Assembly: GCA_946222285.1 (NCBI GenBank)
Contig: CAMIIP010000003.1
Span: forward strand, 62,001-126,000
Source: an uncultured Rothia sp.
GTDB lineage: Bacteria; Actinomycetota; Actinomycetes; Actinomycetales; Micrococcaceae
Direction of reading: 5' to 3'
Length of the DNA: 64,000 nt
The first letter of the stretch is position 1; every line of letters starts with the position of its first letter. Below the pieces are notes generated by a model. That model searched no databases. It was not told the origin of the DNA and was given only the letters and a program-made list of their open reading frames with translations. Shown here in pieces: positions 53,253 through 63,515 of the stretch. The position numbers were made by a program, and so were the translations under genes.

Positions 53253-53699
53253 TTACTTCGTTTTGAGATCAAAACCTAATTCGTGCTTGCAGACCGCTAA
53301 GATTTCTACATCTTCCAGCCCTATTTTGCGCATGGCAGCGATGTACCTACTGGTAAGCTCGTGCTTTTTATGAGATGTTGTATCCACCGCGGTAATGAAA
53401 CTTCCCGCTCGGCCGTGGGTCTCAATGGCACCGGCCGCTTCAAGTTCCTTGTATGCCTTAGCTACCGTATTGACCGCAAGCCCTAAATGCTGAGCGAGAG
53501 ATCTCATGGGGGGCAACCGATCGCCTGCCTGTAAATTGCCCTCAGCGCGAGCAGCAATCACCGCACGTCGAATCTGTGAATAGGGAGGAACGTCGGATTC
53601 TTTATCTAAATCCAGCACAAAATCAACACAGCCTTCAAAAGGATGGCTTTCAGCGGCATCCGAAAGCTCAGAGGAAAAAGGCTCATCTAAGGAAGGCAT
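53253..53699 (-). CDS. GntR-family regulator, YtrA type
   Basis: This is a 148-residue regulator. An N-terminal acidic stretch leads into a GntR winged helix at about residues 38-105 (PPYSQIRRAVIAARAEGNLQ, PPMRSLAQHLGLAVNTVAKAYKELE). There is only a short helical C-terminal segment for dimerisation, as in the YtrA subfamily, which usually controls ABC transporters. No ABC transporter is close by. It lies 15 bases downstream of asd on the same strand, so it may be read through. Confidence 0.88.
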   Translation of the reverse strand: MPSLDEPFSSELSDAAESHPFEGCVDFVLDLDKESDVPPYSQIRRAVIAARAEGNLQAGDRLPPMRSLAQHLGLAVNTVAKAYKELEAAGAIETHGRAGSFITAVDTTSHKKHELTSRYIAAMRKIGLEDVEILAVCKHELGFDLKTK

Positions 53700-53714
53700 A
53701 ACCGCTCTTTCGAT

Positions 53715-54854
53715 TTACAGGGTTCCGGTAGCAATCTTAAGCATACGACGAACCGGCTCTGCTGCACCCCACAAAAGCTGATCGCCCACAGTAAATGCAC
53801 TGATATATTCCGGTCCCATAGCCAACTTACGGATTCGACCAACGGGAATAGTCAGCGAGCCCGACGCCGCTACGGGGGTCAACTCGTTCATGCTGGCTTC
53901 TTTACTGTTAGGGACAACCTTAGACCATTCGTTGTCTTCATCAATAATTCGCTCAATTTCTGCCACCGATAGATCGTCGGTGAGCTTGAGAGTGAGAGCT
54001 TGAGAATGAGAGCGCATGGTGGCGATTCGAACGCATAGGCCGTCTAAGATAACCCGCTGATCGCCGTCTAACCCCAGAATCTTGTTGGATTCGGCGTCTG
54101 CCTTCCGCTCTTCTTTGGACTGGCCGTTTCCCAAATCAGCGTCGATCCAGGGAATAAGAGAACCGGCTAGCGGTACGCCGAACTGAGAGGTTTCTAGCTC
54201 TCCGGAGCGCTGTAGCTCTAGCACCTTGCGGTCAATATCTAAAATAGCCGAGGCAGGATCTGCCAGTTCAGAGGCGACGGCGCTGTAGAGGTCACCAAAG
54301 CCTTTGAGCACCTCGCGCATATGGCGGGCACCGCCGCCGGAAGCTGCCTGGTAGGTCATGGAAGTACCCCATTCCACCAAGCCCTGCTTGAAGAGACCAC
54401 CTAAGCCCATGAGCAGACAGGAAACGGTGCAGTTACCACCAATAAAATCTTTGATACCCGAATCAAGACCGCGATCGATCACATTACGGTTGATGGGATC
54501 AAGCACAATCACCGAATCCTCGTTCATGCGTAGGGTAGAAGCGGCATCAATCCAGATACCGTCCCAGCCGCGCTCGCGGAGCTGGGAATGTACCGCGGTG
54601 GTGTAGTCGCCGCCCTGGGCAGTGACAATCACGGAAAGTTTAGCCAGTGCCTCAAGATCGTAAGCATCCTGGAGGATGCTTACTTCAATCGCTCCATCAA
54701 AGGTGGGTGCAGGTTGCCCAGCCTGAGAGGTGGAGAAGAAAACGGGAGTGATATTTTTGAAATCGCCCTCGTCTACCATGCGCTTCATGAGCACAGAACC
54801 CACCATGCCTCGGTAGCCTACAAAACCTACAGAATCACCGGATGTAAAAGTCAT
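53715..54854 (-). CDS. asd: Aspartate-semialdehyde dehydrogenase
   Basis: This is a 379-residue NADP-dependent enzyme. The N-terminal nucleotide-binding motif is [12 protein letters not shown]. The active-site Cys is in [12 protein letters not shown] and the catalytic His region is [13 protein letters not shown] ([12 protein letters not shown]). It resembles the Gram-negative, E. coli-type Asd more than the usual Gram-positive form. It reduces aspartyl phosphate to aspartate semialdehyde for lysine/diaminopimelate, threonine and methionine synthesis. Confidence 0.93.
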   Translation of the reverse strand: MTFTSGDSVGFVGYRGMVGSVLMKRMVDEGDFKNITPVFFSTSQAGQPAPTFDGAIEVSILQDAYDLEALAKLSVIVTAQGGDYTTAVHSQLRERGWDGIWIDAASTLRMNEDSVIVLDPINRNVIDRGLDSGIKDFIGGNCTVSCLLMGLGGLFKQGLVEWGTSMTYQAASGGGARHMREVLKGFGDLYSAVASELADPASAILDIDRKVLELQRSGELETSQFGVPLAGSLIPWIDADLGNGQSKEERKADAESNKILGLDGDQRVILDGLCVRIATMRSHSQALTLKLTDDLSVAEIERIIDEDNEWSKVVPNSKEASMNELTPVAASGSLTIPVGRIRKLAMGPEYISAFTVGDQLLWGAAEPVRRMLKIATGTL

Positions 54855-54938
54855 GTCTCAAGTCTAACGGCTCTCTTCGCCACTCATCAGACTTGTTTCA
54901 TTCTGCAAGCAGACCAACAATTTCTGTGAAAGGGCAGG

Positions 54939-55517
54939 TTAGCGTTCTAGCCGCCAGGTCTCAAAACGAAAAGAGAATTCCTTTTTTTCTCCACAGGGAT
55001 GGGGCTGAATCCAGCCGCGCTGGCTCTGTCGATAGTCGCTGGCGGATTCTAAGTGCCAGTTTGGGCGAAGATCCGGTGCTACGGTATCGCCCTCTACGAC
55101 GGCGTCAAAGACGGTGCGCTCGACGAGAGTCAGCGCATTGCCCGCTACACCGGCGATCTTTTCGCGGTTGAGGACGTCGTCAAAGAGCGCGGCACCTCCG
55201 ATGAGCCAGATTCTTTTAGCTGATGTAGCGGCAATCTCTAACGCCTGATCAAAGGAAGGAACCCAGAGGGCTCCGGAGCCGGGAGTGGGGTGTTGAACCC
55301 GGGAAGAAACAATAATGTTTTCCCGGTCGGGTAGGGGGCGGTATTTTTCGGGAAAAGATTCCCAGGTTTTACGACCCATAATCACAGGGCACCCAACTGT
55401 TATCTCCTTGAAGTGCGCTAAATCTTCAGGAGCGTACCAGGGCATACCGCCGTCGCGACCGATAACCGCGTTGAGGGATTGCGCCCAGGCAGCACCGAGA
55501 ACGGGAAGCTCAGACAT
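54939..55517 (-). CDS. folA: Dihydrofolate reductase
   Basis: This is a 192-residue DHFR with the expected motifs WAQSLNAVIGRDGGMPW, the substrate Asp/Glu region PEDLAHFKE, MGRKTWESFP, and IWLIGGAALF for NADPH. It regenerates tetrahydrofolate, mainly for the thymidylate synthase encoded 22 bases upstream on the same strand. Length is normal. Confidence 0.95.
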   Translation of the reverse strand: MSELPVLGAAWAQSLNAVIGRDGGMPWYAPEDLAHFKEITVGCPVIMGRKTWESFPEKYRPLPDRENIIVSSRVQHPTPGSGALWVPSFDQALEIAATSAKRIWLIGGAALFDDVLNREKIAGVAGNALTLVERTVFDAVVEGDTVAPDLRPNWHLESASDYRQSQRGWIQPHPCGEKKEFSFRFETWRLER

Positions 55518-55539
55518 GGTTTCTCCTTATAAGGACTTT

Positions 55540-56364
55540 TTAGACAGCGATGGGAGCTTTAATAGCGGGATGATGCTGATAGCCAAGAAGCTCAAAATCT
55601 TCAAACTCGTAGTCAGCCAGCGAGGATTTCTTCTTCTTAATGACGAGCCGGGGATAGGGCAGAGGCTCTCTGGAAAGCTGTTCTTTGACCTGCTCAAAGT
55701 GATTAGCATAAATATGGCAGTCGCCGCCGGTCCAGATAAATTCGCCGGGCACCATGCCAACCTCTTCAGCAATAATCTGCGTGAGCAGGGCATAGGAGGC
55801 GATATTGAAGGGGACGCCGAGAAAAAGATCAGCGCTACGCTGGTAGAGCTGGCAACACAGCTCATCGGAGCCGTTCTCACGGTGCTTTACATAAAATTGG
55901 AAGAGCGCGTGGCAGGGCGGTAGCGCCATATCATCTACCTCTGCTGGATTCCAGGCCGAGACAATATGACGGCGCGAATCAGGATTGTTCCTCAGCGATT
56001 CAACAACTTTAGCAATCTGATCAATTGTTTCACCGTGACCTGCGGGCCACGAACGCCACTGCACGCCGTAGACCGGACCCAGCTCGCCGTCCTCATCTGC
56101 CCACTCATCCCAAATGCTTACACCGCGTTCCTGCAACCATCGCACGTTAGAATCACCGCGTAAGAACCAAAGCAACTCTAAAACTATCGACTTGAAATGA
56201 ACCCGTTTGGTGGTGATGAGCGGAAACGAGTCCTTGAGATCAAACCGCATCTGGCGGCCAAAAACGGAGCGGGTTCCCGTGCCCGTACGATCCGATTTGT
56301 TCTCACCGTGGGTAAGAACGTCTCGCAGTAAATCCTCATAAGGAGTGGGAATAGAAGCGGTCAT
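55540..56364 (-). CDS. thyA: Thymidylate synthase
   Basis: This is a 274-residue classical ThyA. The phosphate-binding arginine is in SDRTGTGT, the catalytic Cys in [12 protein letters not shown], and [20 protein letters not shown] and [12 protein letters not shown] complete the family pattern. ATG 56364 is chosen; the longer frame to 56418 runs into the upstream Nudix gene. It forms dTMP from dUMP with methylene-tetrahydrofolate. It lies in an operon-like order with folA downstream. Confidence 0.95.
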   Translation of the reverse strand: MTASIPTPYEDLLRDVLTHGENKSDRTGTGTRSVFGRQMRFDLKDSFPLITTKRVHFKSIVLELLWFLRGDSNVRWLQERGVSIWDEWADEDGELGPVYGVQWRSWPAGHGETIDQIAKVVESLRNNPDSRRHIVSAWNPAEVDDMALPPCHALFQFYVKHRENGSDELCCQLYQRSADLFLGVPFNIASYALLTQIIAEEVGMVPGEFIWTGGDCHIYANHFEQVKEQLSREPLPYPRLVIKKKKSSLADYEFEDFELLGYQHHPAIKAPIAV

Positions 56365-56380
56365 GGAGAAACCTTCAATC

Positions 56381-57376
56381 TTAGTCACTAAACGGTTTGA
56401 CTTGCTCCAGCGAAACAACCCGCTGATGGTTCTGGCGTGAAACCTGTAAAACCAAAATCTCGCCGGGGGCCAGATAGGGATCTTTGGCAGGAAGCTGAGT
56501 CGCCAAATATTTGTTAGTACGGTCGGCGAGAACCTCTAGAACAGTAGGCAGAACGGGCCGATGAGTACAGAGTAATGTCGATTGCTCCTTTTCAAAAAGA
56601 GAGTTAACCACCTTCGCCGCACGCTTAGGATGGCGTTTATGATGTGCTTCGGTCACAGCAGATTTGGTTTTAATCTGTATTCCCATCTGCTTCTGATAGT
56701 TAGCAACGGTTTGCATACACCGAACCCAGGGAGAAGAGTAGACCTTTTGAGGCATCCACGAAAGAATCAGGCGGCACACTGCTAAAGCTTGCCGCTTCCC
56801 TGTAGCAGCCAGAGGACGCTCGCCTTCGGCTGCACTCCACGATGAACGTGGCTTAGCCTTGGCATGGCGAACAATAATGACTGTACGGGTTGCTAAATCT
56901 CCGTCCTTCCAGAGCTTTTCAAGTGCGTCTAAAGGGTTGGTATCTGTTTTATTTGTGAGAAGTTTCCGAGCCTCTTTGGGCGTAACCCAACGCAGTTTAT
57001 CAACTTCTTTGCCATCTGCCTGAGCTTTATGGGTGGGATCTACCTGTGCCGCCCAGTAGTAGACGTCTTTGTGCCCTTGCTTGACCTTGTAGCTGGTGAC
57101 CGCAAGAGGTACTCCCAAGGTGACATTGAGTCCTACCTCTTCGCGCACCTCTCGGATGGCAGCTTCGGGAACCGTTTCACCCTCATCTACTTTGCCCTTG
57201 GGCCAAGACCAATCATCATAGTGAGGGCGATGGATCAACAGAACCTTGAGTTCTTCTTTCGTATAGCGCCAGATAAGACAACCGGCAGCGGTAACATCCA
57301 CCTCGGGAACAGCCTGGCGAACTTGGGAAAAACTTCCATCGTGACGGTAAGCAGAATAGACCGGTGTTTTGGGCAT
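56381..57376 (-). CDS. MutT1-type Nudix hydrolase with histidine phosphatase domain
   Basis: This is a 331-residue two-domain protein. Residues 25-150 are a Nudix fold with the canonical box [20 protein letters not shown] (positions 61-80, then VGL). Residues 165-330 are a histidine phosphatase domain (IIVRHAK, then [10 protein letters not shown] and LLCTHRPVL). This is the architecture of mycobacterial MutT1, which hydrolyses 8-oxo-dGTP/GTP and diadenosine polyphosphates. It lies next to ppk1 as in many actinobacteria. Confidence 0.92.
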   Translation of the reverse strand: MPKTPVYSAYRHDGSFSQVRQAVPEVDVTAAGCLIWRYTKEELKVLLIHRPHYDDWSWPKGKVDEGETVPEAAIREVREEVGLNVTLGVPLAVTSYKVKQGHKDVYYWAAQVDPTHKAQADGKEVDKLRWVTPKEARKLLTNKTDTNPLDALEKLWKDGDLATRTVIIVRHAKAKPRSSWSAAEGERPLAATGKRQALAVCRLILSWMPQKVYSSPWVRCMQTVANYQKQMGIQIKTKSAVTEAHHKRHPKRAAKVVNSLFEKEQSTLLCTHRPVLPTVLEVLADRTNKYLATQLPAKDPYLAPGEILVLQVSRQNHQRVVSLEQVKPFSD

Positions 57377-57402
57377 ATGGATCGAAACCTTTTCTCCAAA
57401 GA

Positions 57403-57440
57403 AGAATGTCCATGAAGGTAGAAGCCTTCATGGACATTCT
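57403..57440 (-). terminator. Perfect 16-bp hairpin between ppk1 and the MutT1-type gene
   Basis: AGAATGTCCATGAAGG (57403-57418) pairs perfectly with 57425-57440 around a 6-base loop. On the minus strand it is followed by TCTTTGG, not a real T-run, and the MutT1-type start codon is 27 bases further. It could end ppk1 transcription or attenuate or protect the mRNA. Confidence 0.55.
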
Positions 57441-57505
57441 ATTGGCTTAGCACGCACAACCGAAATATGCTCTGTCGTACTTTGCCAGAGGTCGAGCACA
57501 CAGGG

Positions 57506-59746
57506 TTATTTGCGCTTGCGCTTATCTCGGGATTCGAGGTAAAAGGACTGAATATCAGTCAGCTGATTCTCCTTAGAATCCTTGTTATGTCGAATCCACC
57601 GGCCGTCTTCTTCAAGATGCCAGGTTGAAGTTTTTTCAGACATATAGCGGTCAAACATATCGAGAAGATAAGTACGGTTCCTCTCTGACTTAATACGAAC
57701 CAACGCCTCTACACGGCGATCTAGATTGCGATGCATCATATCTGCAGAACCGGTGTATACCTTAGGATCTCCCGCGTTTTCAAAGGTGAAAACGCGGGAA
57801 TGCTCAAGAAACCGTCCCAGAATGGAACGTACTCTAATATTCTCTGACAGACCCGGCACACCGGGGCGGAGAGCACAAATACCACGGACGACAACGTTGA
57901 CTTCCACTCCGGCCTGTGAAGCTCGGTAGAGAGAGTCGATAATCGCTTCATCGACCATGGAGTTGCATTTAATCTGAATTTTTGCAGACCTACCGGAGAG
58001 CTTGTGCTTAATTTCCTTATTGATGAGATCAATCAAACCTGATCGGATGGAACGCGGAGCGACTAGGAGCGAGCGGTAGGTTGTCTTAGGCGCGTACCCC
58101 GAGAGCTGATTGAAAAGCCTGGAAACGTCCTCGGTAATCAGCGGATCGCAGGTGAGCAGACCAAGATCCTCATAGAAGCGAGCGGTCGAAGGGTGGTAGT
58201 TACCGGTTCCAATATGGCAGTAACGGCGTAGGGAATCGCCTTCCTTACGAACCACCAGAGAGAGCTTACAATGAGTTTTCAACCCCACGATGCCGTAGAC
58301 CACGTGGACGCCGGCGCGTTCTAGCTTCCGAGCCCACTTAATATTTGCCTCTTCATCGAAGCGGGCTTTGATCTCGACCAAAGCCAATACCTGCTTACCC
58401 GCTTCTGCCGCCTCAATCAGAGCATCCACAATAGGAGAATCTCCCGAGGTTCGGTAGAGGGTCTGCTTGATAGCCATCACGTTCGGATCTGCCGCTGCCT
58501 GTTCCAAGAATGCCTGAACGCTGGTTGCGAAAGAATCGTAGGGATGGTGAAGCAGAACATCGTGTGAGCGGGTTGCAGCAAAGACATTAGCTGCCTTAGC
58601 CGTCTCATTTTCGTTGAGCCAGCGAGAAGTGTGTGCAATGTGCTTAGGGTAGTGCAGGGCAGGACGATTTGCCTTGACGATGGCACTGACTCCACGCAAA
58701 TCCAGGGGAGCGGGAAGTTTATACACTTCAGACTCCTCGATGCGCAGTTCGGAAACCAAAAGCTCCAGAACGTTGGGGTTGATGGTATCTTCGACCTCAA
58801 GACGGACGGGAGGACCGAAACGACGACGCAATAGTTCCTTCTCTAGAGCCTGAAGCAGGTTTTCGGCGTCGTCCTCCTCTACCTCTAAATCTTCATTACG
58901 CGTCACACGGAAAGCATGAACTTCCTCTACCTTCATGCCGGGGAACAACATATCTAGGTGCTGAGCAATGACGTCTTCCAAAGCGATGAAACGAGCCTCA
59001 CGAGAAGGCGAGTTAACGGCTCGTGAGCCGTCAATTGAAATCATTCGCTCTAGCTGATCCGGCACTTTGAGACGGGCGAACAGCTCTTTGCCGGTTTGTG
59101 GATTACGCACCACGACGGCGAGATTCAACGATAGACCTGAAATATAGGGGAAGGGGTGAGCGGGATCCACCGCAAGCGGAGTCAGAATAGGGAAGACTTC
59201 ATTACGGAAGAAAACCGTGAGACGTTCGCGAACGGGCTCTTCTAGCTCTTCCCATTTCACGATACGAATTTGCTCTTCTGATAAAGCGGGCAGAATCTCT
59301 TCGTGAAAGCATCGGTGCTGGCGTTCCATCAACAAATGGGCAGAATCAGCAATTTCTTCCATCTGCTCATCAGGGGTGAGCCCTGCGGCAGAAGGAACAG
59401 CAATTCCTGTGGCTATTCGCCGTCTCAGACCTGCTACGCGAACCATAAAGAACTCATCGAGGTTAGATCCCACAATAGAGAGGAAGTTGAGTCGCTCTAA
59501 AAGATAAAGGTCAGGGTCTTCGGCGAGCTCCAATACACGGGTATTAAAATCTAACCAGCTGGTTTCGCGGTCGAGAAAACGATCGCTACCAAAATCGCCC
59601 GAAAGATGAGGCAACTTTACTTTTTCGACGGCTTCAATACGGTCACCCTGAGTCTGGGCGCGCTCAATTTTAGTGATATCCCCGCCAATATGATGCGGTT
59701 GGGAAAGCTCTTGTGAATTTTTTTCTGCGGTAGGTTCTTTACTCAC
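57506..59746 (-). CDS. ppk1: Polyphosphate kinase 1
   Basis: This is a 746-residue protein. The N-terminal domain begins with [17 protein letters not shown], the PPK1 signature. The two catalytic-domain histidines are in [11 protein letters not shown] (phosphorylated His) and [14 protein letters not shown], with the ATP-binding [20 protein letters not shown]. It reversibly makes polyphosphate from ATP. A Glu/Gln-rich disordered N-terminus of about 50 residues and a basic C-terminus (RDKRKRK) flank it. It forms a conserved neighbourhood with mshD and the MutT1-type gene. Confidence 0.95.
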   Translation of the reverse strand: MSKEPTAEKNSQELSQPHHIGGDITKIERAQTQGDRIEAVEKVKLPHLSGDFGSDRFLDRETSWLDFNTRVLELAEDPDLYLLERLNFLSIVGSNLDEFFMVRVAGLRRRIATGIAVPSAAGLTPDEQMEEIADSAHLLMERQHRCFHEEILPALSEEQIRIVKWEELEEPVRERLTVFFRNEVFPILTPLAVDPAHPFPYISGLSLNLAVVVRNPQTGKELFARLKVPDQLERMISIDGSRAVNSPSREARFIALEDVIAQHLDMLFPGMKVEEVHAFRVTRNEDLEVEEDDAENLLQALEKELLRRRFGPPVRLEVEDTINPNVLELLVSELRIEESEVYKLPAPLDLRGVSAIVKANRPALHYPKHIAHTSRWLNENETAKAANVFAATRSHDVLLHHPYDSFATSVQAFLEQAAADPNVMAIKQTLYRTSGDSPIVDALIEAAEAGKQVLALVEIKARFDEEANIKWARKLERAGVHVVYGIVGLKTHCKLSLVVRKEGDSLRRYCHIGTGNYHPSTARFYEDLGLLTCDPLITEDVSRLFNQLSGYAPKTTYRSLLVAPRSIRSGLIDLINKEIKHKLSGRSAKIQIKCNSMVDEAIIDSLYRASQAGVEVNVVVRGICALRPGVPGLSENIRVRSILGRFLEHSRVFTFENAGDPKVYTGSADMMHRNLDRRVEALVRIKSERNRTYLLDMFDRYMSEKTSTWHLEEDGRWIRHNKDSKENQLTDIQSFYLESRDKRKRK

Positions 59747-59774
59747 CGTGTTCCTTTCTGCAATGAGGATGAGG

Positions 59775-60815
59775 CTATGCCTGTTTGACCTGGTTTGAGT
59801 ACATCACGTCTACGGTTTCTTCTACGAAGCCTAGTGACTTATAAAGATTGACTGCTGCATCATTATCGGCATCAACGTAAAGAGCGATTTTGTCGAGAGA
59901 TCGCCCGGAATCATCTGTGAAATCCACCAAATATTTCATTCCGGCAAGAGTCAGAATTTTTCCCAGCTTTTTACCTTGCCAGGCAGGTACTACACCCACG
60001 GCATAGACTTCTCCCTCCAACTCTTCAGCGTCTTGCGGGGGAACCTTAGTCCAGTGAAAGCCTGCTAATTCTTTGGGGGCACGTGCCAGAATGAATCCTT
60101 CTGCACGGAACCAATCGGAGGCCTGTCGTTCTTTAAGATCTTCTAGAGTGAGCGTCCCCTGCTCGGGATGGTCAGCAAAAGCTTCCGCATTTGCATGTAA
60201 CCACGCTTTCTCGTCCTGAGAAGTAAAGGTGTCTAAAGTGATGCCCGAGGGGAGCTCTACCTGCTGAAAATCGCACAGAATTTGTTGCCGGGACTCATCG
60301 GTGAGCCAGAGCTGCATTTTGCGAAGTTCACGAACGGGCGAAAAGTTGAACGAACGAGCAAGAGTTTCTGCTGCTTTGCGCTCCCCGGTGGCTCCTTCAC
60401 CCTGAATTTGGTGAATCCAAAGATGCTGGGTCACTACAGAATCTTCCGCGAGTATGTCTGCTATGTTCTCAGCAAGGACACGACCCACTCCCTGCCCCCG
60501 CTCATCGGTGGCAACCGCTCCTTCGAGAGTTGCTACGCCGTCGTCATCAATGAGAGCGACTACTGCACCTATCAGAGAAAGAGAAGAGGAGCCTAACTTA
60601 TTTTTGTTCGCTATAACCGCTTGAAGTTGCTGAGCATTTTCGGATTGGCGCGAAGCTTTATGGACTTCTACCAAAGTTTGTTCGGAGAACGGCGGTGTTC
60701 CATCATGTGCCGTGACAGCTCGTGCAAAGGCTAGGAATAATTCTGCGTTTTCGCTATCAAATTTAATCGTGTGAACAGAGAAATCCTGCTCAGTTGCATC
60801 GTCAATCAAAGCCAC
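59775..60815 (-). CDS. mshD: Mycothiol synthase
   Basis: This is a tandem GNAT acetyltransferase of 346 residues. The C-terminal active domain has [20 protein letters not shown] (acetyl-CoA binding) and [20 protein letters not shown], both hallmark MshD strings; the N-terminal domain is degenerate, with [14 protein letters not shown]. It acetylates Cys-GlcN-Ins in the last step of mycothiol synthesis, a pathway limited to actinobacteria. It lies beside a GlnR-like gene as in mycobacteria. Confidence 0.93.
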   Translation of the reverse strand: MALIDDATEQDFSVHTIKFDSENAELFLAFARAVTAHDGTPPFSEQTLVEVHKASRQSENAQQLQAVIANKNKLGSSSLSLIGAVVALIDDDGVATLEGAVATDERGQGVGRVLAENIADILAEDSVVTQHLWIHQIQGEGATGERKAAETLARSFNFSPVRELRKMQLWLTDESRQQILCDFQQVELPSGITLDTFTSQDEKAWLHANAEAFADHPEQGTLTLEDLKERQASDWFRAEGFILARAPKELAGFHWTKVPPQDAEELEGEVYAVGVVPAWQGKKLGKILTLAGMKYLVDFTDDSGRSLDKIALYVDADNDAAVNLYKSLGFVEETVDVMYSNQVKQA

Positions 60816-60928
60816 TCCTTCGTACAGGCATAGTGCTTACTACATTACCGGTAGGCTCCGAGTATCAGGGAGAAAATACGTGAAATAGTCGAATTATTGA
60901 GAACGCTCGGAAGAAATTTCATGTTCTA

Positions 60929-61627
60929 TTAAGGTTGAATACGGCGGGTGAGGGAGGCAACAGATGAATCTCGTGAGACATCCAGGCTGTACCCAACATT
61001 TCGGACGGTAGAAATCAGATGCTCGTGTTCGGTTCCTAGCTTGGAACGTAGCCGCCGTACATGAACATCAACGGTACGGGTACCTCCGTAATAATCGTGG
61101 CCCCAGACCCGTGAAAGTAACTGGACCCGGGTAAAGACTCTGCCGGGATTTTGGGCAAAGAATTTGAGAAGTTCAAATTCTTTGTAGGTGAGATTTAGCG
61201 GAAGCCCATTGAGCCGGGCGGTGTAGGAGGCCTCATCGATGGTGATAGCCGCGCAACGAATGATGCTTTCATCGGCAGAAGCAGAACCGGACTGGGGGAG
61301 TAGCCTCAATCGACCTTCGATTTCTGCAGGACTAGCTTGAGCCAAGATGACGCCGTCTACCGACCAGCTCGGAGAGACAACGGCGAACCCGCCTTCCGAA
61401 AGAACCAGCAATATGGCAAGAGAGGGAAGGGCAACTTTGAGTAGCTGGGTTTGGTTACGAGCAGAAATTAAGTTCTCGGTTCCATCAACGATGGCAACTT
61501 GTGCTCCCGAGGACTTAACGAAAGATGCGGGCGTATCGATGGCAAAAAATACATGATCGTGGTTGAGTAACTCAAGGGATGGCAGGAAATTCATGGACCG
61601 GTGCTCGGAAAGTAGAGCGAGTAGCAT
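60929..61627 (-). CDS. GlnR-like orphan OmpR-type regulator
   Basis: This is a 232-residue protein. Residues 120-215 are an OmpR/PhoB winged helix (LTYKEFELLKFFAQNPGRVFTR, then TRTVDVHVRRLRSKLG and STVRNVGYSL). Residues 1-110 are an atypical receiver lacking the acidic cluster, as in actinobacterial GlnR, which senses nitrogen state without phosphorylation. Adjacency to mshD matches the mycobacterial glnR-mshD order, which supports a GlnR-type identity. The regulon cannot be judged from here. Confidence 0.85.
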   Translation of the reverse strand: MLLALLSEHRSMNFLPSLELLNHDHVFFAIDTPASFVKSSGAQVAIVDGTENLISARNQTQLLKVALPSLAILLVLSEGGFAVVSPSWSVDGVILAQASPAEIEGRLRLLPQSGSASADESIIRCAAITIDEASYTARLNGLPLNLTYKEFELLKFFAQNPGRVFTRVQLLSRVWGHDYYGGTRTVDVHVRRLRSKLGTEHEHLISTVRNVGYSLDVSRDSSVASLTRRIQP

Positions 61628-61794
61628 GAAAAGTGCTCATTTCTTGCGAGAAACCATGAATCTTCTGTTCACCATCATATAGAAGAGCTGAATGCTGGTT
61701 GGCTTACACGGCATAGATAAGTAAAGATAGTAAATGAATGAGACCATAACAGGTAACTATTAAACTCACCCCCGAATAGAAGCAGAACTAATCC

Positions 61795-62541
61795 ATGAAT
61801 AAAGAGAACACCGTGTCGAGAACACACCGGTTTCAAACATTCGTTCCTCAGCTTCGTGAGCGGCGGGATCGCATTGTATATGAAGGAAAGCTTGGGCAGA
61901 TTGGTGCTACCAGCTCTTCCCGCTATCGTCTGGTAGGACTAGCTGCCGTGCTTTCTTTGCTGGGATTTCTGGTAGCAATCGTTATTCATCCGCTCCTGGC
62001 TGCCCTAGTAGGCACAGGAGTAGTTGCGCTCATCGCTGGTGGTTGGCCTGCAGCAACCGGTGTGGCTGAACTTCGCCAGACCCGCCGTATCTATTCACAC
62101 TCAATCATTATTTTGTGTGCGGGACTAAGCGCTGTTGCGGTTACTTTTTTCGAACCCAGTAATGAACGGCTGACGTCCTTGCCTACTATTGCTGCGGTGG
62201 GCGTTGTGGCTAGTTTTATCGCTGAGTTGTCCAGAGGGGAAGGCTCTTTGGGGCGTTTGGAGTCAGTGATTTCCTGTATCACTGGCGTTCTAGCGGCTGT
62301 GTCGGTTGCCGGATGGGTAGCCCTGGCTGATTACTATCGAGCAAGCCAAAGTTCTCTTTTAATTATGGGAATCGGTGTGGGCATCGCACTTCTGCTGGGT
62401 GCTTTTGGAGTGAGGCTTATTTCTGCTGGACCACAAGATGGACCCCGCCGAGGAGCCATAACTCTGGGCGTAACTCCCGTAGCTTTTGTAGGCGTCATTG
62501 GCTATCTCATCGCCATTTTTATTGCGAACGTGGTATCGTAA
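61795..62541 (+). CDS. Unrecognised membrane protein
   Basis: This is a 248-residue protein with a basic, soluble first 45 residues and about seven hydrophobic segments from residue 46 onward in closely spaced pairs. It contains LAALVGTGVVALIAGGWPAA and LISAGPQDGPRRG but no motif I can name. It is divergent from the GlnR-like gene. A 36-residue membrane peptide gene begins 5 bases after its stop codon. Confidence 0.75.
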   Translation: MNKENTVSRTHRFQTFVPQLRERRDRIVYEGKLGQIGATSSSRYRLVGLAAVLSLLGFLVAIVIHPLLAALVGTGVVALIAGGWPAATGVAELRQTRRIYSHSIIILCAGLSAVAVTFFEPSNERLTSLPTIAAVGVVASFIAELSRGEGSLGRLESVISCITGVLAAVSVAGWVALADYYRASQSSLLIMGIGVGIALLLGAFGVRLISAGPQDGPRRGAITLGVTPVAFVGVIGYLIAIFIANVVS

Positions 62542-62546
62542 AACAC

Positions 62547-62657
62547 ATGTTATTAGCACTCGAAATTTTCTTTCTTTGCCTTCTTGGTCTTGCCGGAATT
62601 ATGATTTTTGGCAGCATGGCAGTGGTTATTATGGGTCTTTTTAAAGGTCAAAAATAA
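62547..62657 (+). CDS. 36-residue single-helix membrane peptide
   Basis: The ORF starts MLLALEIFFLCLLGLAGIM and ends LFKGQK: one hydrophobic helix covering nearly the whole peptide with a short basic end, so likely N-out/C-in. It starts 5 bases after the upstream membrane protein gene, whose 3' end would supply the ribosome binding region, and is followed by an intrinsic terminator. No family recognised. It may be a small subunit of the upstream protein. Confidence 0.55.
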   Translation: MLLALEIFFLCLLGLAGIMIFGSMAVVIMGLFKGQK

Positions 62658-62724
62658 TTTTTGATTACGCAGTAATTTTTCGTGGTTCAGACACTGCTGG
62701 TCTCTCTAAATAATTAGTTTAATG

Positions 62725-62766
62725 ATGCGTTCGTGCGGCAACGGAGCCCGCACGAACGCATTTTTA
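62725..62766 (+). terminator. Intrinsic terminator after the membrane peptide
   Basis: This is a perfect 14-bp stem ATGCGTTCGTGCGG and complement (62725-62738 with 62748-62761), a 9-base loop, then TTTTTA. Confidence 0.9.
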
Positions 62767-62819
62767 TGCTCGCAGTGCCAAAACTATCTCTGAGCTTTTT
62801 CACCGCTTAGAATAAAGAT

Positions 62820-63515
62820 ATGCCTATTGAAATTCCAACAAATCTTACCCCTGAACTGGTTCCTTTTTCCTGGTTGCTAGGCCAGTGGGAGGGCACAGGC
62901 TCTCTCTGGTATGAAGGAGAAGAAGGTACGCCCTTCGGTCAGATTATTACTTTTTCCCAAGATGGTCTTCCCTTTATGGAATATCGTGCAGAGTCATTTC
63001 TGCTGGACGATGAAGGCAAGAAGCTTCGCCCTCTTACCGTTGAGACGGGTTTCTGGCAGATCGATCGTCCGCAACAGGCAGGGGATGTTGGTCCTGGACT
63101 CAAATCTGCCGATGTGGTTCCTTTACATCCTGATGCTGAATCGGTGGAAAAACTTCGCAATGGAGATGAAGGCTTCAATCTTATTGCGACCATCTCTCAT
63201 CCTGGTGGCATCAGTGAAAACTATGCAGGTCTTATCAAGGGTCCCGTGGTTCGTATGCAAACCGCTAATCTTATGCGCGATGAAATCTCTAAAGAATATG
63301 CTGGCTCTGTCCGCCTTTGGGGCTTAGTCAACGGAAACCTCATGTGGGATTGGGAGATCGCAGATGCCGAAGGAAAGCTACACAAGCATGCCTCAGCTGA
63401 GCTGAGAAAAACAGCATCTATGAGTGGGCTAGACATGGGCTCGCACCTGTTCGACACGGGAAACGGCGAAACCACCGATTCTGCAGAGACCGATTCATCA
63501 GCTGAAAGCAAATAA
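62820..63515 (+). CDS. Nitrobindin-like FABP-family heme protein
   Basis: This is a 231-residue protein with the family opening LVPFSWLLGQWEGTGS and ITFSQDGLPFMEYRAES of the actinobacterial FABP/nitrobindin (UPF0678) beta-barrel, which binds heme b and can isomerise peroxynitrite. The heme-ligand histidine is expected near the C-terminus (LHKHASAELRKT). A Ser/Thr/Glu-rich tail of about 25 residues follows the barrel. Its stop codon overlaps the ATG of the YgfZ-type gene by one base (TAATG), so the two are coupled. Confidence 0.9.
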   Translation: MPIEIPTNLTPELVPFSWLLGQWEGTGSLWYEGEEGTPFGQIITFSQDGLPFMEYRAESFLLDDEGKKLRPLTVETGFWQIDRPQQAGDVGPGLKSADVVPLHPDAESVEKLRNGDEGFNLIATISHPGGISENYAGLIKGPVVRMQTANLMRDEISKEYAGSVRLWGLVNGNLMWDWEIADAEGKLHKHASAELRKTASMSGLDMGSHLFDTGNGETTDSAETDSSAESK

